Shown here one piece after another: positions 54,515 to 64,000 of a stretch of 64,000 nt of DNA; within the stretch, counting starts at the first letter, position 1, and the number at the start of each line of letters is the position of its first letter. The stretch is from NCBI GenBank assembly GCA_009859145.1, contig VRVR01000040.1:186001-250000 (forward strand), written 5' to 3'. Position numbers and translations under genes: made by a program. Origin of the DNA: Andalucia godoyi (taxonomy: Eukaryota > Discoba > Jakobea > Jakobida > Andaluciidae). The notes under the pieces were generated by a model. It was not told where the DNA came from. It saw only the letters and a list, made by a program, of their open reading frames with translations, and did not search any database.

Positions 54515-57500
54515 GTCGTGGGCGTTTTCTCGTTTTCTCGTTTTCTCGTTTCTCTTCTTCTTCTTCTTCTTCTGTTCCTCAAAATCCAAGCGTCTCTTTT
54601 CCTTTTTGTGTGTTATAAAATCCTTCTTTTTTCCCTTCTTTTTGGTGCGTATTTTCTCTTCATTGTGGTTATTGGGTTTCGAGGCAAGGCGCAAAAAGCC
54701 CACAGAGCAGCCGTTGAGGGTTTGCTTGAGGCAGCACTTGACGCTAGGATTCAAAAGACAAAAAACTTTTACAAGCGCTGTTGATGGGAAACGGGGGCTC
54801 CTTAGCGCGTCCATGCGAGCAAGGGCCGGGGGCTAGTCTACGCGGTCCGCGGTGGGAATACGGAGGTCATGGGCTCTGGATTGCAGCTCATGACTCTGCA
54901 ACGGCCGTCAAATTGACGCTGTTGTGTGGTGGCGGTGTCTGTTTTGTCCTTGTGTGGAGACATTTTGGTCACCGGGAGAAACCGGTGGCATGACGCCGAG
55001 GACACCGACCGCCGGGATTGAGAGATGACGAGCACCCCCCTTTCGGCGAAGCGAAGGCTCTGCACTGGGTAGCGCGGTCGGCATGCAAACCCTACCCCGA
55101 TGGGATCCACATACTCGGATGACACCCCCAACCCACCGCCGAAAGATGCATGCACTTGTTGTCGCAAAACGATCCCATCGTCCGTCAACACACAGAAACC
55201 AACCTCGGCTTTGCTCCCCAGCGGGCGTCATGTCCATCGGTATAAGAGTGTCTATGACTCGGGAAAAAACGCGGCTTCGAACACATGATGGCAGTGCATG
55301 CATGTATGCAGGCTCCAGCAGTACGCGTGCCCTCCTCCCCTCTCCTTCTGTGATGGTGGGTCGTAACTTCCTTCGATACTGTTGTGCTTTACTTTTGCGA
55401 ATTCAACGCATCAAGGGGCGCTGAAGGCGGTACGTCCAAGCATCTTCCGTCCCCCGCAGGATCTAGTAGCCAAGTGTACAGAGACGAGTCGAAGCTTGCA
55501 ATTCACGGTGGTGTAGGGGAGAGGTTGCTTTCGGAGTAACGGGAATCCTGGCGACTGGCGACTGCGCGGACGTGACTCGCGCGCCTTTCCCCCAAATCCA
55601 CCATCCGCTTGTCAATCGCTTTGGGCCATCTGCGTCAAACGCGTTCCACGCACAGCCCCTCGCCCTTTCGCAGAGTTCCGTAAAACATTGTGTGGTTGCA
55701 TTCCGAATGCCTTGAGTAGCATACAAGCAAACATACACGGATCACACGCATCCCCATCCAACTGTTGAATTAAAAAGGAATAGCGTGGGCACGTGTGCAC
55801 GGATACAAAACTGTTTGCTAAGGAGACCGCCGTACGACGTGCTTCCACGGCAGATGGGGTGTCCCCTCCCCTCCCTCTCCCCGGTCTCCGCCTTTTGGTC
55901 AAGTGCCAGGCCTTCCATAGCAAACAGCAGCAGCGGGCAGCAAGCGAGCAACACTGTCGCACAGCACTGGCCACAAGCCCTCGTTCGAGGACATCTTGCT
56001 TGATGGCAAGAGCGCAGTGCTTTTTGCAGATGTGCCAATGAAGGAGCGCCCCAAGTGAATCACCCTCAGAGTGAAAAACATCATCACGACGCACAGCATA
56101 AACGAGTCGACATGATCAGTGCAGAGGGGGAAGAAAGACAGGGTGTGTGGCAGAACACCACGCAGTTCAAGAGTGTACAAAAGACGAAGAAGAAGAAGAA
56201 GAAGAAGAAATAAAAACGGCGAAACGGACCGCCTGGCCCCTCAGCCAACGGGCTGCTGCTGTTGATGCGCCATTTTTTTGTGTGAAGTTGGTAAAACAAA
56301 GAAGAACACACAGTGTCCAAACCACCACCGTCCATTATGCAGTCGTTTGACCCTTTGTCGTCTTCCCCTGCGCGCCGGTGAACTGTGCCTTGGTTGATTC
56401 CTGGAAGGTGATAAAACGTTTTCATGCGACGACTGCTACCATTGCTACGGCGGTCACCGACGCAGCAGGGGAAAGGCGACAAAAGGGGGCTTGCTATAAG
56501 GGTTGACGGAAACGCATGACGCCTCGTCGCTTCCCCCACCTCCGGCGCATAATCGTAGGCATTCCACCACAAACATTACCTCGTCTGTCCAGACATTTTT
56601 GTTTTGGGCTTCTTGCTCCCATCGCTCATCGTCCGCACGCCTTGCCCGGCAGCCGTGATGTCGTCAACAAAAGCATTCTGCAATAGGAAATTTAAATCAC
56701 GGCCTGTCATGTCCACGCCTTCCCCCCCCACCGCTCCGGGGAGTCCCTCGCGTTTCCGAAGACTTGGGGGAAGTCGCCAACTTTAGAAATAGTGTTGTTC
56801 TCGCGTCATATTTGGCCATTCAACCAATATTGGATAATGCTGCTCTCCGGAGTTCGACAGCGCTTTTCTGCCCTTCCGTAGACAATTTGATGTGCGAAGA
56901 CGGTATCGTCTGCCGGCACAGTGCAAACATCGCTGCGCCATGCAAGTAGAAGCGGGAGCTTCGTCACAGCGGAAGCACATCCGAGTCTCCCGGATTGAAA
57001 AGCGAGCATTCGACTTCTGGTTTGAGCTGTCCGATACGGGCGTGATGACTTGTATGAGATCGGTGATACGATGCAAAACAGGTGCTGAAACATGACGGAC
57101 ATTTCCGGTGGTGCTCGCGCATGGAGAGTTCCAGTAGCTTCCCTCGGCGGGGGCGATCTTGTGTCCTTCCCCGCACAAACAAGCATGTCCTCGCACACGA
57201 GGTTTCCGTTCTCCGCTGCGGAGCTGGGTGCAAATGCTTCCGCGGGTGTGAAAAACGAGTCCACGTTGAGCCCTTTCCCATGTCTGCCTGCACCAGTCGG
57301 TTTTCGCTATTCTGTAGTCTGCTCGCATGAAGCACACTCAACTTGGATGTGCTGCTCGACCTTCGGTGTATGACGGTTCCTTGTAACAGACGGAGATACA
57401 ACATCCGGGCTAGCGTCTCGTCGCACCCCCCGCCTACTGCCTCTCAAATATTCCGAGTCCGTGTGTCTCTATCCTCAATCGCTTGTGATTGTTGCCATAT

Positions 57501-57888
57501 TTGCTTCTCGTACAGTTCCTAGGAACCCGTATGCATCTCTTCAACCGGTTCCTGCCTCCCATTCTTGACCACTTTTCCCAAAATTCCAATTTCCATCCGT
57601 CCCGCTCTCCTCTGATCCATTCAACTTTTGCTGCGTTGACCAAAAAGCTCCCTCCTTTTTTCGCACAACGTTCGACTTCTTTCTTTTTTCGAACATTTTT
57701 ATACATTTTTTTCTCCCCTCTCGACCCACCTTCTTCTCCGTCATCTGCTTTCCCAGAATCGCAGCGGTTTTGTCAACCCCCACCCCCCCTCTCCCCCCCC
57801 TCTTTACACAGACCTGTTTCCATTTGTGTGAAACACCATCTAGATATTTATACTGTTCGCCGTGTGCCTGTCGACTCTTGGTATCTGA
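54515..57888. other. 3.4-kb gene-poor region of unusual composition
   Basis: After about 260 bp of promoter-like pyrimidine-rich DNA, this stretch (54780-57480) lacks the A/T-rich, simple-repeat look of other gaps and stays near coding GC. Frames of 90-185 codons are open on both strands at once (for example minus 55612-56094 and 56806-57264, plus 57092-57373), none with a recognised domain. There are no terminal repeats, tRNA or rRNA. A short GAA run lies at 56188-56210. The last 400 bp are the pyrimidine-rich 5' flank of the HMG-box gene. It could be a decayed element, a long non-coding RNA or an intron-rich gene. Confidence 0.5.
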
Positions 57889-60249
57889 ATGTCCGAAGGT
57901 TTTCGAGCTTCTGATCAGCAACCGATGCCACCGCACCTCGTTCAGACGACCGCACATCAAGCATATGCAAACACCAGTGGCTCTCCAAATAATATCCCTA
58001 GTTTCCAGCCCCAATCATCATCACTGAGCCCTTTAGCAGGCAGCATGATCCAAAGCAATACAAATTCGAGATCGTACCATCCGCACATGCATGGGTTCCC
58101 GCCGACAACCTCCGCTGCAAATCCCCAGTCCTCTGCAATGCCGCAAGCAGGCTATGCTCAGCAATATGCTAACCCAGCTGGCTCGCAGTACCCGTCTTCT
58201 GGAAACTCGTCCAACGCTGCTGGTGTGTCGGGCAACGCCGGGCAGAGTCTTGTGGAGACAGCCCAGATACAACTGGGTGGAAGCCATGGCGCACATGATC
58301 ATGGCACCTCATCACAGTACTACGCCCGACAACCGGGCGGCTCCCAGAATGGCGCGCAGCATCCGCAATTGTTCCAGCAGCAGCTATTCCAGCAGCAATC
58401 TGCAATGCAGAACATGCAAGGAAAACAAGGATCAATGGGAACCGTGTATTTGCAGAATCCACATTCTTTGAATCCAGTGCAGTTGGACCAACATCCCACC
58501 AACGGCGCTGCAGGAAACGCAAATTCTGGGGTGTCCGGACTGGTGAATCTGTCGAGCGCTGCTGCGAATGGATTTACCGTTGGAAGTGGTGTTGCAACAA
58601 ATGGAGCACTGCTGCCGAGCATTCCGGATTCTCTTTCTCTGGTTCACATGCAGCAGCACCAGCAGCAGCAACAACAGCAGCACCAGCAACAACAACAGCA
58701 ACAACAATTACATCAACAGCTGCACCAGCAACATCAACAGCAACATCAACAGCAGCAGCAGCTGTTGTCTTCCGGAGGCCAGCCTGGGATGGCGCAACCC
58801 ATTGGTCTCATGGGACAGCAAATGCAGCAGCACAATCCAATATATGGTTCGCAAGGAAGTGCGCCGTCCGGGACGATGCAGCCGACTTCCAACTTTGCGT
58901 ACGGAATGCAGTTTCCGCCTGGTGTGTATGCTCCCCAAGGAATGCACAATACTCCTGCTCAGAACTTTGGACAATATCCGATGCCTGCTCAGTATCCGGG
59001 GTTGTCTTACCAGGGCGGTCCGAATGCCGTGGATTCTGGATTTCAAGGGGCAGTCTCTGCGCAGGCGATGGACCAGTGGGCGGCACTGCATCATGGAAAT
59101 GCAAATGCAGGGTATCCGATGACTGGTCCGGGCGAGTTGCAATCAATCAGCCCATTCTCGTCTCCCTTGTCGACCATTAAGCTTTCTCCCGAAGAAGAAG
59201 AGCTTCTGGCTCGAGTCACTCCAGAGCCGAGAAGGCCCGTGTCCTCGTTTTTCTTGTACTGTGTTGCCAATCGATCGGAAATGAGAAACGAGTATCCGGA
59301 CCTTAAGTCGTCAGAGGTGACCGAGGTACTCGCAAGAAAATGGGCTTCGATGTCGCCGGACGAAAAACATCAATATGAACAGAAGGCAGACCAGGATCGC
59401 CGGGAGTATCACCGATTGAAAGACCAACATAAGCGCGATGTCGATCATCTTCCTGCGACTCTTCGATCGGTTTATCTGGCCCGACAAGGCAAGTTGGATC
59501 CGCAGACGCAGAGCCAGCCATACAACAGCTATGATGCGGGTTTGCCGAGGCCGATGAGCGCGGACTCTCATCTTCCTTACCATTCCAGTGCCCCGGCTGG
59601 CAGCGTGTCGCTTGGTGGAAATGTGCCTCCTGCAATGACAGGCTCCCATTCATACCCTGCTCTTGGCCAGTACACGCAAGCCGGGTTGATGCACTATGGT
59701 GGTCCTCCAGAATACGGAATGACCCTGTCGTCGCGAAGCGGTCCGTCGTCCGAGGACGTGTCTCGATGGAGGGCATCAGGCATCGCTAATCGCGCGCGGG
59801 GTGGCCTTCATGAGCTTCGCGGGACGGACGGAGCTTATCAATTTGGAGAGGGTTCCTTTAGCTACACGCGCGAAGATGCGGACGCAGATTTGAACGCTCC
59901 GTCTTCAAAGCGACGAAAAGAAAAAGATCCGAACGCACCGAAAAAGCCGACGCCGATCTTCATCTATTTCTGCATGGAGAATCGCAATGCTGTTCGTCAG
60001 CAGTTTCCGCACCTCAAGCCTTCTGAATTCCAGGCAAAGATGGGAGAGCTGTTTCGTTCCCTTACGTCAGAGCAGTTGGTTCCGTTTAAGAAAATGGCTG
60101 AGGACGACATGAGGCGCTACATGACTGAGATGTCCAGCTACCGATCGAGTGGCAAGAGGAATGAAGAGCCCACTTCGGATGATTCCACAGAGGAAGCAGA
60201 CAGTAACAGAGACGGAAAACCAAGTGACAGGAGAAAGAAGAACCAGTAG
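57889..60249 (+). CDS. Twin HMG-box protein with poly-Gln
   Basis: A 786-aa nuclear DNA-binding or chromatin protein. Residues 1-430 are disordered and rich in Gln, Asn, Ser and Gly, with a poly-Gln/His tract (about 253-292) from a CAG/CAA repeat. Two HMG boxes follow. Box 1 (about 442-520) has EPRRPVSSFFLYCVANR and VTEVLARKWASMSPDEKHQYEQKA. Box 2 (about 680-752) follows a basic patch (SKRRKEKDPNAPKKPTPIF) and has MGELFRSLTSEQLVPFKKMAEDD. The C-terminus is charged. Box 2 matches non-sequence-specific HMGB-type domains (KDPNAPKKP). Likely role: chromatin architecture or coactivator. Single exon; ATG 57889. Confidence 0.92.
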   Translation: MSEGFRASDQQPMPPHLVQTTAHQAYANTSGSPNNIPSFQPQSSSLSPLAGSMIQSNTNSRSYHPHMHGFPPTTSAANPQSSAMPQAGYAQQYANPAGSQYPSSGNSSNAAGVSGNAGQSLVETAQIQLGGSHGAHDHGTSSQYYARQPGGSQNGAQHPQLFQQQLFQQQSAMQNMQGKQGSMGTVYLQNPHSLNPVQLDQHPTNGAAGNANSGVSGLVNLSSAAANGFTVGSGVATNGALLPSIPDSLSLVHMQQHQQQQQQQHQQQQQQQQLHQQLHQQHQQQHQQQQQLLSSGGQPGMAQPIGLMGQQMQQHNPIYGSQGSAPSGTMQPTSNFAYGMQFPPGVYAPQGMHNTPAQNFGQYPMPAQYPGLSYQGGPNAVDSGFQGAVSAQAMDQWAALHHGNANAGYPMTGPGELQSISPFSSPLSTIKLSPEEEELLARVTPEPRRPVSSFFLYCVANRSEMRNEYPDLKSSEVTEVLARKWASMSPDEKHQYEQKADQDRREYHRLKDQHKRDVDHLPATLRSVYLARQGKLDPQTQSQPYNSYDAGLPRPMSADSHLPYHSSAPAGSVSLGGNVPPAMTGSHSYPALGQYTQAGLMHYGGPPEYGMTLSSRSGPSSEDVSRWRASGIANRARGGLHELRGTDGAYQFGEGSFSYTREDADADLNAPSSKRRKEKDPNAPKKPTPIFIYFCMENRNAVRQQFPHLKPSEFQAKMGELFRSLTSEQLVPFKKMAEDDMRRYMTEMSSYRSSGKRNEEPTSDDSTEEADSNRDGKPSDRRKKNQ

Positions 60250-61790
60250 GAGAACATCAGCCTCTTTTCTCGTTTCTTTCTTCTTGGATCGCTTTTGATT
60301 TTTAGGTTGGTTTTTCGCTGACCTCGGGGCAAGACTGACATGGCAAGAAAACATGCGACACTGAGGGAAGTCGCTTTTTTTTCTTCTTTTTGCCAGGTCT
60401 TTGGAGGCCCATCAGGCCATCACAATATTTGGGCACTGCCTGGTGCGTGCATTGCTTGCACCGGGAGGTTGAGCGGAATCACCAGATCAGCCATCGCCCA
60501 TCGGCAGCTCAGACGTTATACACTCTTGTTCATTTGTGGTCGTACCTTGTTTGGAATTGGTGCCGACCTGGCGAGGAAGCTTCTGGAAGGATATGACTGT
60601 CCAATTTTGAGAACTTTGACCATTGTTGATAGCCTTTTGTTTCCAGTCTTTCCACACCTTCGCTTCTGCCACCGTCCTCGCGAGTTGCGACTGGTTCGTG
60701 CGATGACGTCGCTCTTGGTCCTTCCCATTTCCCATTTCCTATTTTTTGCTCTTCCCTCTTCCCTCTTCCCATTTTCCATTTTCCTCTCTCGCCTGATCGC
60801 CCCTTTCCCCCCCATTTCAAATTTCTAGAGTTTGCTTAGATGTCTTTTACCCGTTGCGACCCATAAATTGTTGATTATATTTTTCTGCGCTTTGTGGGGA
60901 ATCGGTGTGGTGCTGGTGATACGAGAGAGTGCGGGCGTGGTGCGAGTGTTTTGGCGTCTTAAATTCGCTGCTGAGCCGTGGTGATCCGCACAGCTAATCA
61001 GAATGCATGAATTCCGCAAATCCCCCCCCGTCTTTGATATGCAGAAGAGGCCCAGTGTCAACCACGCAGTTCAAATGCAACTGTTTGCAAGAACCGGTTG
61101 TCGCGAAGCACCAGCACGCACTCGACATTTTTCTTTTCCGCACCTTGTTGTTGCTGTTGCTGTTGTGCGAACGGCTCCCGTTGTCTGTAAATCGCCATTT
61201 CTCCATTTCTCCAATCCTCCATTCCTCCACCGCATCTTTCGAGCCAATGATGGTGCCTCCGCCTTTTCAGCAGTGCCGTCAGACACACGGTCTTGTGTGC
61301 ATGAACCTGCAAGCATGAGAGTGAGCGGGAGTGGGTCACTGCAGATGTCGTTCAGCAAGCAAAATGATTACTGTGCAGTTGATTACATGCAGTGCGGACC
61401 CCGAGCAGCAACCGCCCTCGTTGATTAATTGCGCCTTGGAGACAAACAGTCAGTATCTTCAAAATCGTTTGAGGTTTGTGTCTTCTGTAGTCCGTTCGTC
61501 TGTCGAAGGGGGGGAAAGGATTTTTGGGGTCGGTCGGGCGCTGTCATGTCATTCACAAATCTCGCCGGATGTCAGTAGGCTTCAGGCATTTTCTTTCCTC
61601 TCAACCTTGCATTTTATTATGATTCCTGCATTCAAACGGTGCAGCACTTCTTTTTTCTTGTGGTCTTCCTGCTCATATTCTCCCTCACTCGCAGTTTCTT
61701 TCCAAACCTCCTTTGCTCTCATATCCGTTCCCATTGTGTTGTCGTTTGGTTTGCTCTTTTTTTGTTTTTGTTTTTGTGAGGAATTTGTAG
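60250..61790. other. Intergenic region, no secure gene
   Basis: A T/C-rich tract ending TTTTTGCCAG (60376-60397) looks like a splice acceptor, and two overlapping + strand frames are open after it (60390-60596 and 60340-60828). One reads with coding-like codons (WCVHCLHREVERNHQISH). No donor or ATG exon could be paired with confidence. The rest is pyrimidine-rich and looks like the promoter of the HEAT-repeat gene. Confidence 0.4.
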
Positions 61791-64000
61791 ATGTCTGCCG
61801 AGTTTGAATATGAAGAGTTTTCTGCGGAAGCTGGGGACGCTCCAAACCTAGTGGATCTGGTGATTGACGATTCTCTTTCGCCGCTTGCTCGATTGGAGCA
61901 GTACATCACATCTCAGTACGGGTTCCAGCGAATAGTACTTACCAAGGATTTGCCATCAACTGTTGGATCTTGTTCTGCATCTGAAGTTTCCACTCGCATT
62001 TTCCCGCTGATGGGAACGTTGGTTTCAGACACGGAAGCTGCCGTGCGACAGGCATTCGCAGAAGTCATTCCACCAATTCTTGCTGCTTGCATGGCTCTCA
62101 CCGAATCCGAGTTTGAGACGGCTCCGCCAAAGAAAAAGGATCAAAATCTGGCTGTCGAGGCAGCTGGCTTGCTTGTGCCGTTTTCCCTTCAGCTTTGCCT
62201 GGACACCACGCCTCAGGTCGCAGAATCTGCTATGGAAGCAGTAATGATCATCGCAAAGGTTATCTCTCAGCACATTGACGTGTTCTCTATTGGAAGCTGT
62301 AATCCTTCGAAAACGGAGGAGGAAGTGGCAGAGCTTCTTCTTGAATCGTTGATGGAAATGAGCGAGCCCAACGCCACAGATGATTCCCGGCTACGGTCAG
62401 CCGAATTGTTGTGCAGGCTGTCAAAAGAATGGGGCGTGGAGCTGCTGCGAGATCGCATCGTTCCGAGAGTCTTGGAGCTTGCGGATGATTCGCAGTTTAC
62501 TGTGAGAAAAATGATCGCCATGCATCTTTGTGTTCCAGCAAAAGTTATTTACGAATCCATGGATCTCGCAGATGAAGATGATGAACAAAATGCTGATAGT
62601 AGCAAGGTGAAACCTTCGCGAAGCTTGAATGACCTGTTTGGTAATGATGAGATGGCCGTTGCAATCTGGGACACGTTTATCCAGCTTTCCGAAGATGATA
62701 TTTGGGGCGTTCGAAATTCTTGTGCACAGTCTCTACCGCAAATGGTGCGCTCCCTCCCTTCTCAAGTTCGAGCGTCTCTTGCACTTCCACGGCTGAACAA
62801 GTTTCTGACGGACTCGTCACGCTGGGTACGACATGCAGTTTTCAGAAGCCTTGGACAGACGCTGTCCATGCTGGACTCCAGCCAGATTCCGGAGGCACTC
62901 GTGAAGCAGTTTGCGGCAATGCCAGGTGGTTCCGGTAGCGCTCCGTCCGCAATGGGAGGCATGACAGAAGAAGAGGCTTCCGAATTCTGTGCGTATGCAT
63001 TCCCTGCATTGGCGCTTGCACTCGGTCCCGACCGCTGGACGCTGTTGGCGCCATGCTTCCAGATTCTTATCAGACACACGTTCATCAGAGCTCGGAGAGC
63101 AATTGCATATGCGCTTGCAGATCTCGCTGTTGTTCTCGGCCCGAGGATCACCATCTCGCACATAGTGCCTGCATTTGAAGTGTTTCTCAGCGATCTAGAC
63201 GAGGTGAAGGCGGGAGTGCTGCTTGGCGCATCAAGAATTTTATTTGTGCTTGCAAATCCGTCTTATTCTCTCGTGAATGCAATGGACAATGTTGCACTGC
63301 GTGACAAGGAAAGCACGGAGAAGGGAAAGGTAGAGGCCGAAAAGTTTATGCAGCGGGTGTGCCAGCTTCCAGCAACCTGCGACAATTGGAGACTACGCGC
63401 TTTGGTTGTCCAGACATGCGCGCATTGGGCTCTGTTGTCGGCTCCGCCTGCGGGCTCCGCCACGACTCCCTCCTCTGTTAAATCGTCCAAGCCCTCGCAT
63501 ATTGCAGAGGACGATACAGTCTTGACAAAATATGTTTTGCCAACCCTTCTGGACCTGTGGAGAGATCCTGTCGCCGAGGTTCGATGGATGGTTGCCGAAA
63601 CGATGGCGTTGGTGATGATGAGGATTCCGGATGTCGTTGGTTCATCGTTTCTGAAGGATTACGCCTCGCAGCTCATGCTGTCCACGTCATCATCCAATGC
63701 AAATCCGTCGTCCTTCACAGTCTCTTCTGTCACTGCTCCCAGTTCGCCAACCACTCGAGCCGGGGCAGTTTCAGAAAAGGAGCGCATGCTTGTTGTGAAG
63801 TTTACATCAGCTTGTCTGAAGTGCTGTGTGTCACCGTCCTCGGTAATGGACGAAGTGAATGCACGTGCGTCCGAATCTTGTGATTCTCTTGCTGGTGTTC
63901 ATCCGTCGGTGTCTTCTTCAACCCTTTCCTCTCCGAGTTCGTTGTCAAACATAGTTTCTTCAAAGTCTTCGTCATCGGCGTCATTTATTGGGCATGCATT
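61791..64000 (+). CDS. HEAT-repeat protein phosphatase regulatory subunit-like (PPP4R1-type), partial
   Basis: The first 736 codons of a gene that continues past the right edge. After an acidic start (MSAEFEYEEFSAEAGDAP) the chain is helical repeats of the HEAT type: DTEAAVRQAFAEVIPPIL, DDSQFTVRKMIAMHLCVPAK, EDDIWGVRNSCAQSLPQMV, DSSRWVRHAVFRSLGQTL and DPVAEVRWMVAETMALVM. This resembles the PP2A A subunit, and especially PP4 regulatory subunit 1, which shares the low-complexity insertions seen here (about 265-285, 540-565, 625-670). The likely role is a scaffold that binds a PP2A/PP4 catalytic subunit. ATG 61791 follows a pyrimidine tract and is the only candidate. No intron so far. Confidence 0.8.
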   Translation, partial: MSAEFEYEEFSAEAGDAPNLVDLVIDDSLSPLARLEQYITSQYGFQRIVLTKDLPSTVGSCSASEVSTRIFPLMGTLVSDTEAAVRQAFAEVIPPILAACMALTESEFETAPPKKKDQNLAVEAAGLLVPFSLQLCLDTTPQVAESAMEAVMIIAKVISQHIDVFSIGSCNPSKTEEEVAELLLESLMEMSEPNATDDSRLRSAELLCRLSKEWGVELLRDRIVPRVLELADDSQFTVRKMIAMHLCVPAKVIYESMDLADEDDEQNADSSKVKPSRSLNDLFGNDEMAVAIWDTFIQLSEDDIWGVRNSCAQSLPQMVRSLPSQVRASLALPRLNKFLTDSSRWVRHAVFRSLGQTLSMLDSSQIPEALVKQFAAMPGGSGSAPSAMGGMTEEEASEFCAYAFPALALALGPDRWTLLAPCFQILIRHTFIRARRAIAYALADLAVVLGPRITISHIVPAFEVFLSDLDEVKAGVLLGASRILFVLANPSYSLVNAMDNVALRDKESTEKGKVEAEKFMQRVCQLPATCDNWRLRALVVQTCAHWALLSAPPAGSATTPSSVKSSKPSHIAEDDTVLTKYVLPTLLDLWRDPVAEVRWMVAETMALVMMRIPDVVGSSFLKDYASQLMLSTSSSNANPSSFTVSSVTAPSSPTTRAGAVSEKERMLVVKFTSACLKCCVSPSSVMDEVNARASESCDSLAGVHPSVSSSTLSSPSSLSNIVSSKSSSSASFIGHA

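Noticed and set aside
1-64000. tRNA and spliceosomal snRNA genes
   Set aside because: I looked for T-arm/B-box and conserved U1, U2, U4, U5 and U6 sequences by eye on both strands and found none that fold; a tRNAscan or Infernal run would be decisive.

Overview
This is nuclear DNA from a free-living, unicellular eukaryote with a compact, intron-poor genome. The evidence is long single-exon genes for eukaryote-specific proteins: a DOCK-family exchange factor of about 2,011 aa, SCAR/WAVE, a GPI transamidase subunit, a mitochondrial i-AAA protease, a PPR protein and a phytochelatin synthase. There is also a classical eukaryotic 5S rRNA gene and two spliceosomal introns that both begin GTATGC. 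DOCK and SCAR/WAVE point to an actin-driven, phagocytic cell. An LRR/EF-hand protein of a type I associate with cilia or basal bodies hints at a flagellate, and mitochondrial ClpP, YME1 and PPR proteins show aerobic mitochondria. A heterotrophic flagellate such as a jakobid-like protist would fit, but the species cannot be fixed from the sequence alone. TAA, TAG and TGA all serve as stops; one TGA appears to be read as selenocysteine.

Layout. 1-5.5 kb: a possible broken or spliced gene at the left edge, a cathepsin B-like protease, mitochondrial ClpP and an SLC35-type transporter. 5.5-17 kb: a 4-TM protein, a small frame-disrupted gene ending in a striking hairpin, the DOCK gene, TMEM144 and phytochelatin synthase. 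18-25 kb: small and low-complexity proteins, a PB1-like protein, a membrane-anchored unknown, and gene-poor DNA rich in simple repeats. 25-31 kb: a SelU-like selenoprotein, two small proteins, a polyhydroxybutyrate-depolymerase-like esterase with one intron, and YME1. 31-44 kb: an MMACHC-like B12 protein, 5S rRNA, a 4-TM protein, a TlyA-type methyltransferase, a 1,692-aa membrane-anchored unknown, SCAR/WAVE, a MAPEG protein and a PPR protein. 44-54.5 kb: an MFS carrier, a secreted PLD-like enzyme, the GPI8 subunit, Fe/Mn superoxide dismutase and the LRR/EF-hand protein. 54.5-57.9 kb is a gene-poor stretch I cannot explain. 57.9-64 kb: a twin HMG-box protein and a HEAT-repeat phosphatase regulator running off the right edge.

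There are no operons; neighbours are mostly functionally unrelated. Loose themes are mitochondrial proteostasis (ClpP, YME1, PPR), redox and metal handling (SelU-like, superoxide dismutase, phytochelatin synthase, MMACHC-like, MAPEG) and actin signalling (DOCK, SCAR/WAVE). Several genes look bacterial in family (PHB-depolymerase-like, TlyA, SOD, MAPEG).

The strongest observations are the in-frame TGA in the SelU-like gene at a U-x-x-C redox site, an 18-bp perfect stem with a UUCG loop overlapping a stop codon at 6.6 kb, the Asp-to-Glu change in the phytochelatin synthase catalytic triad, and the large unrecognised membrane-anchored protein at 34-39 kb. All start codons were checked for a true ATG; most family calls rest on motif recognition by eye, not on searches.
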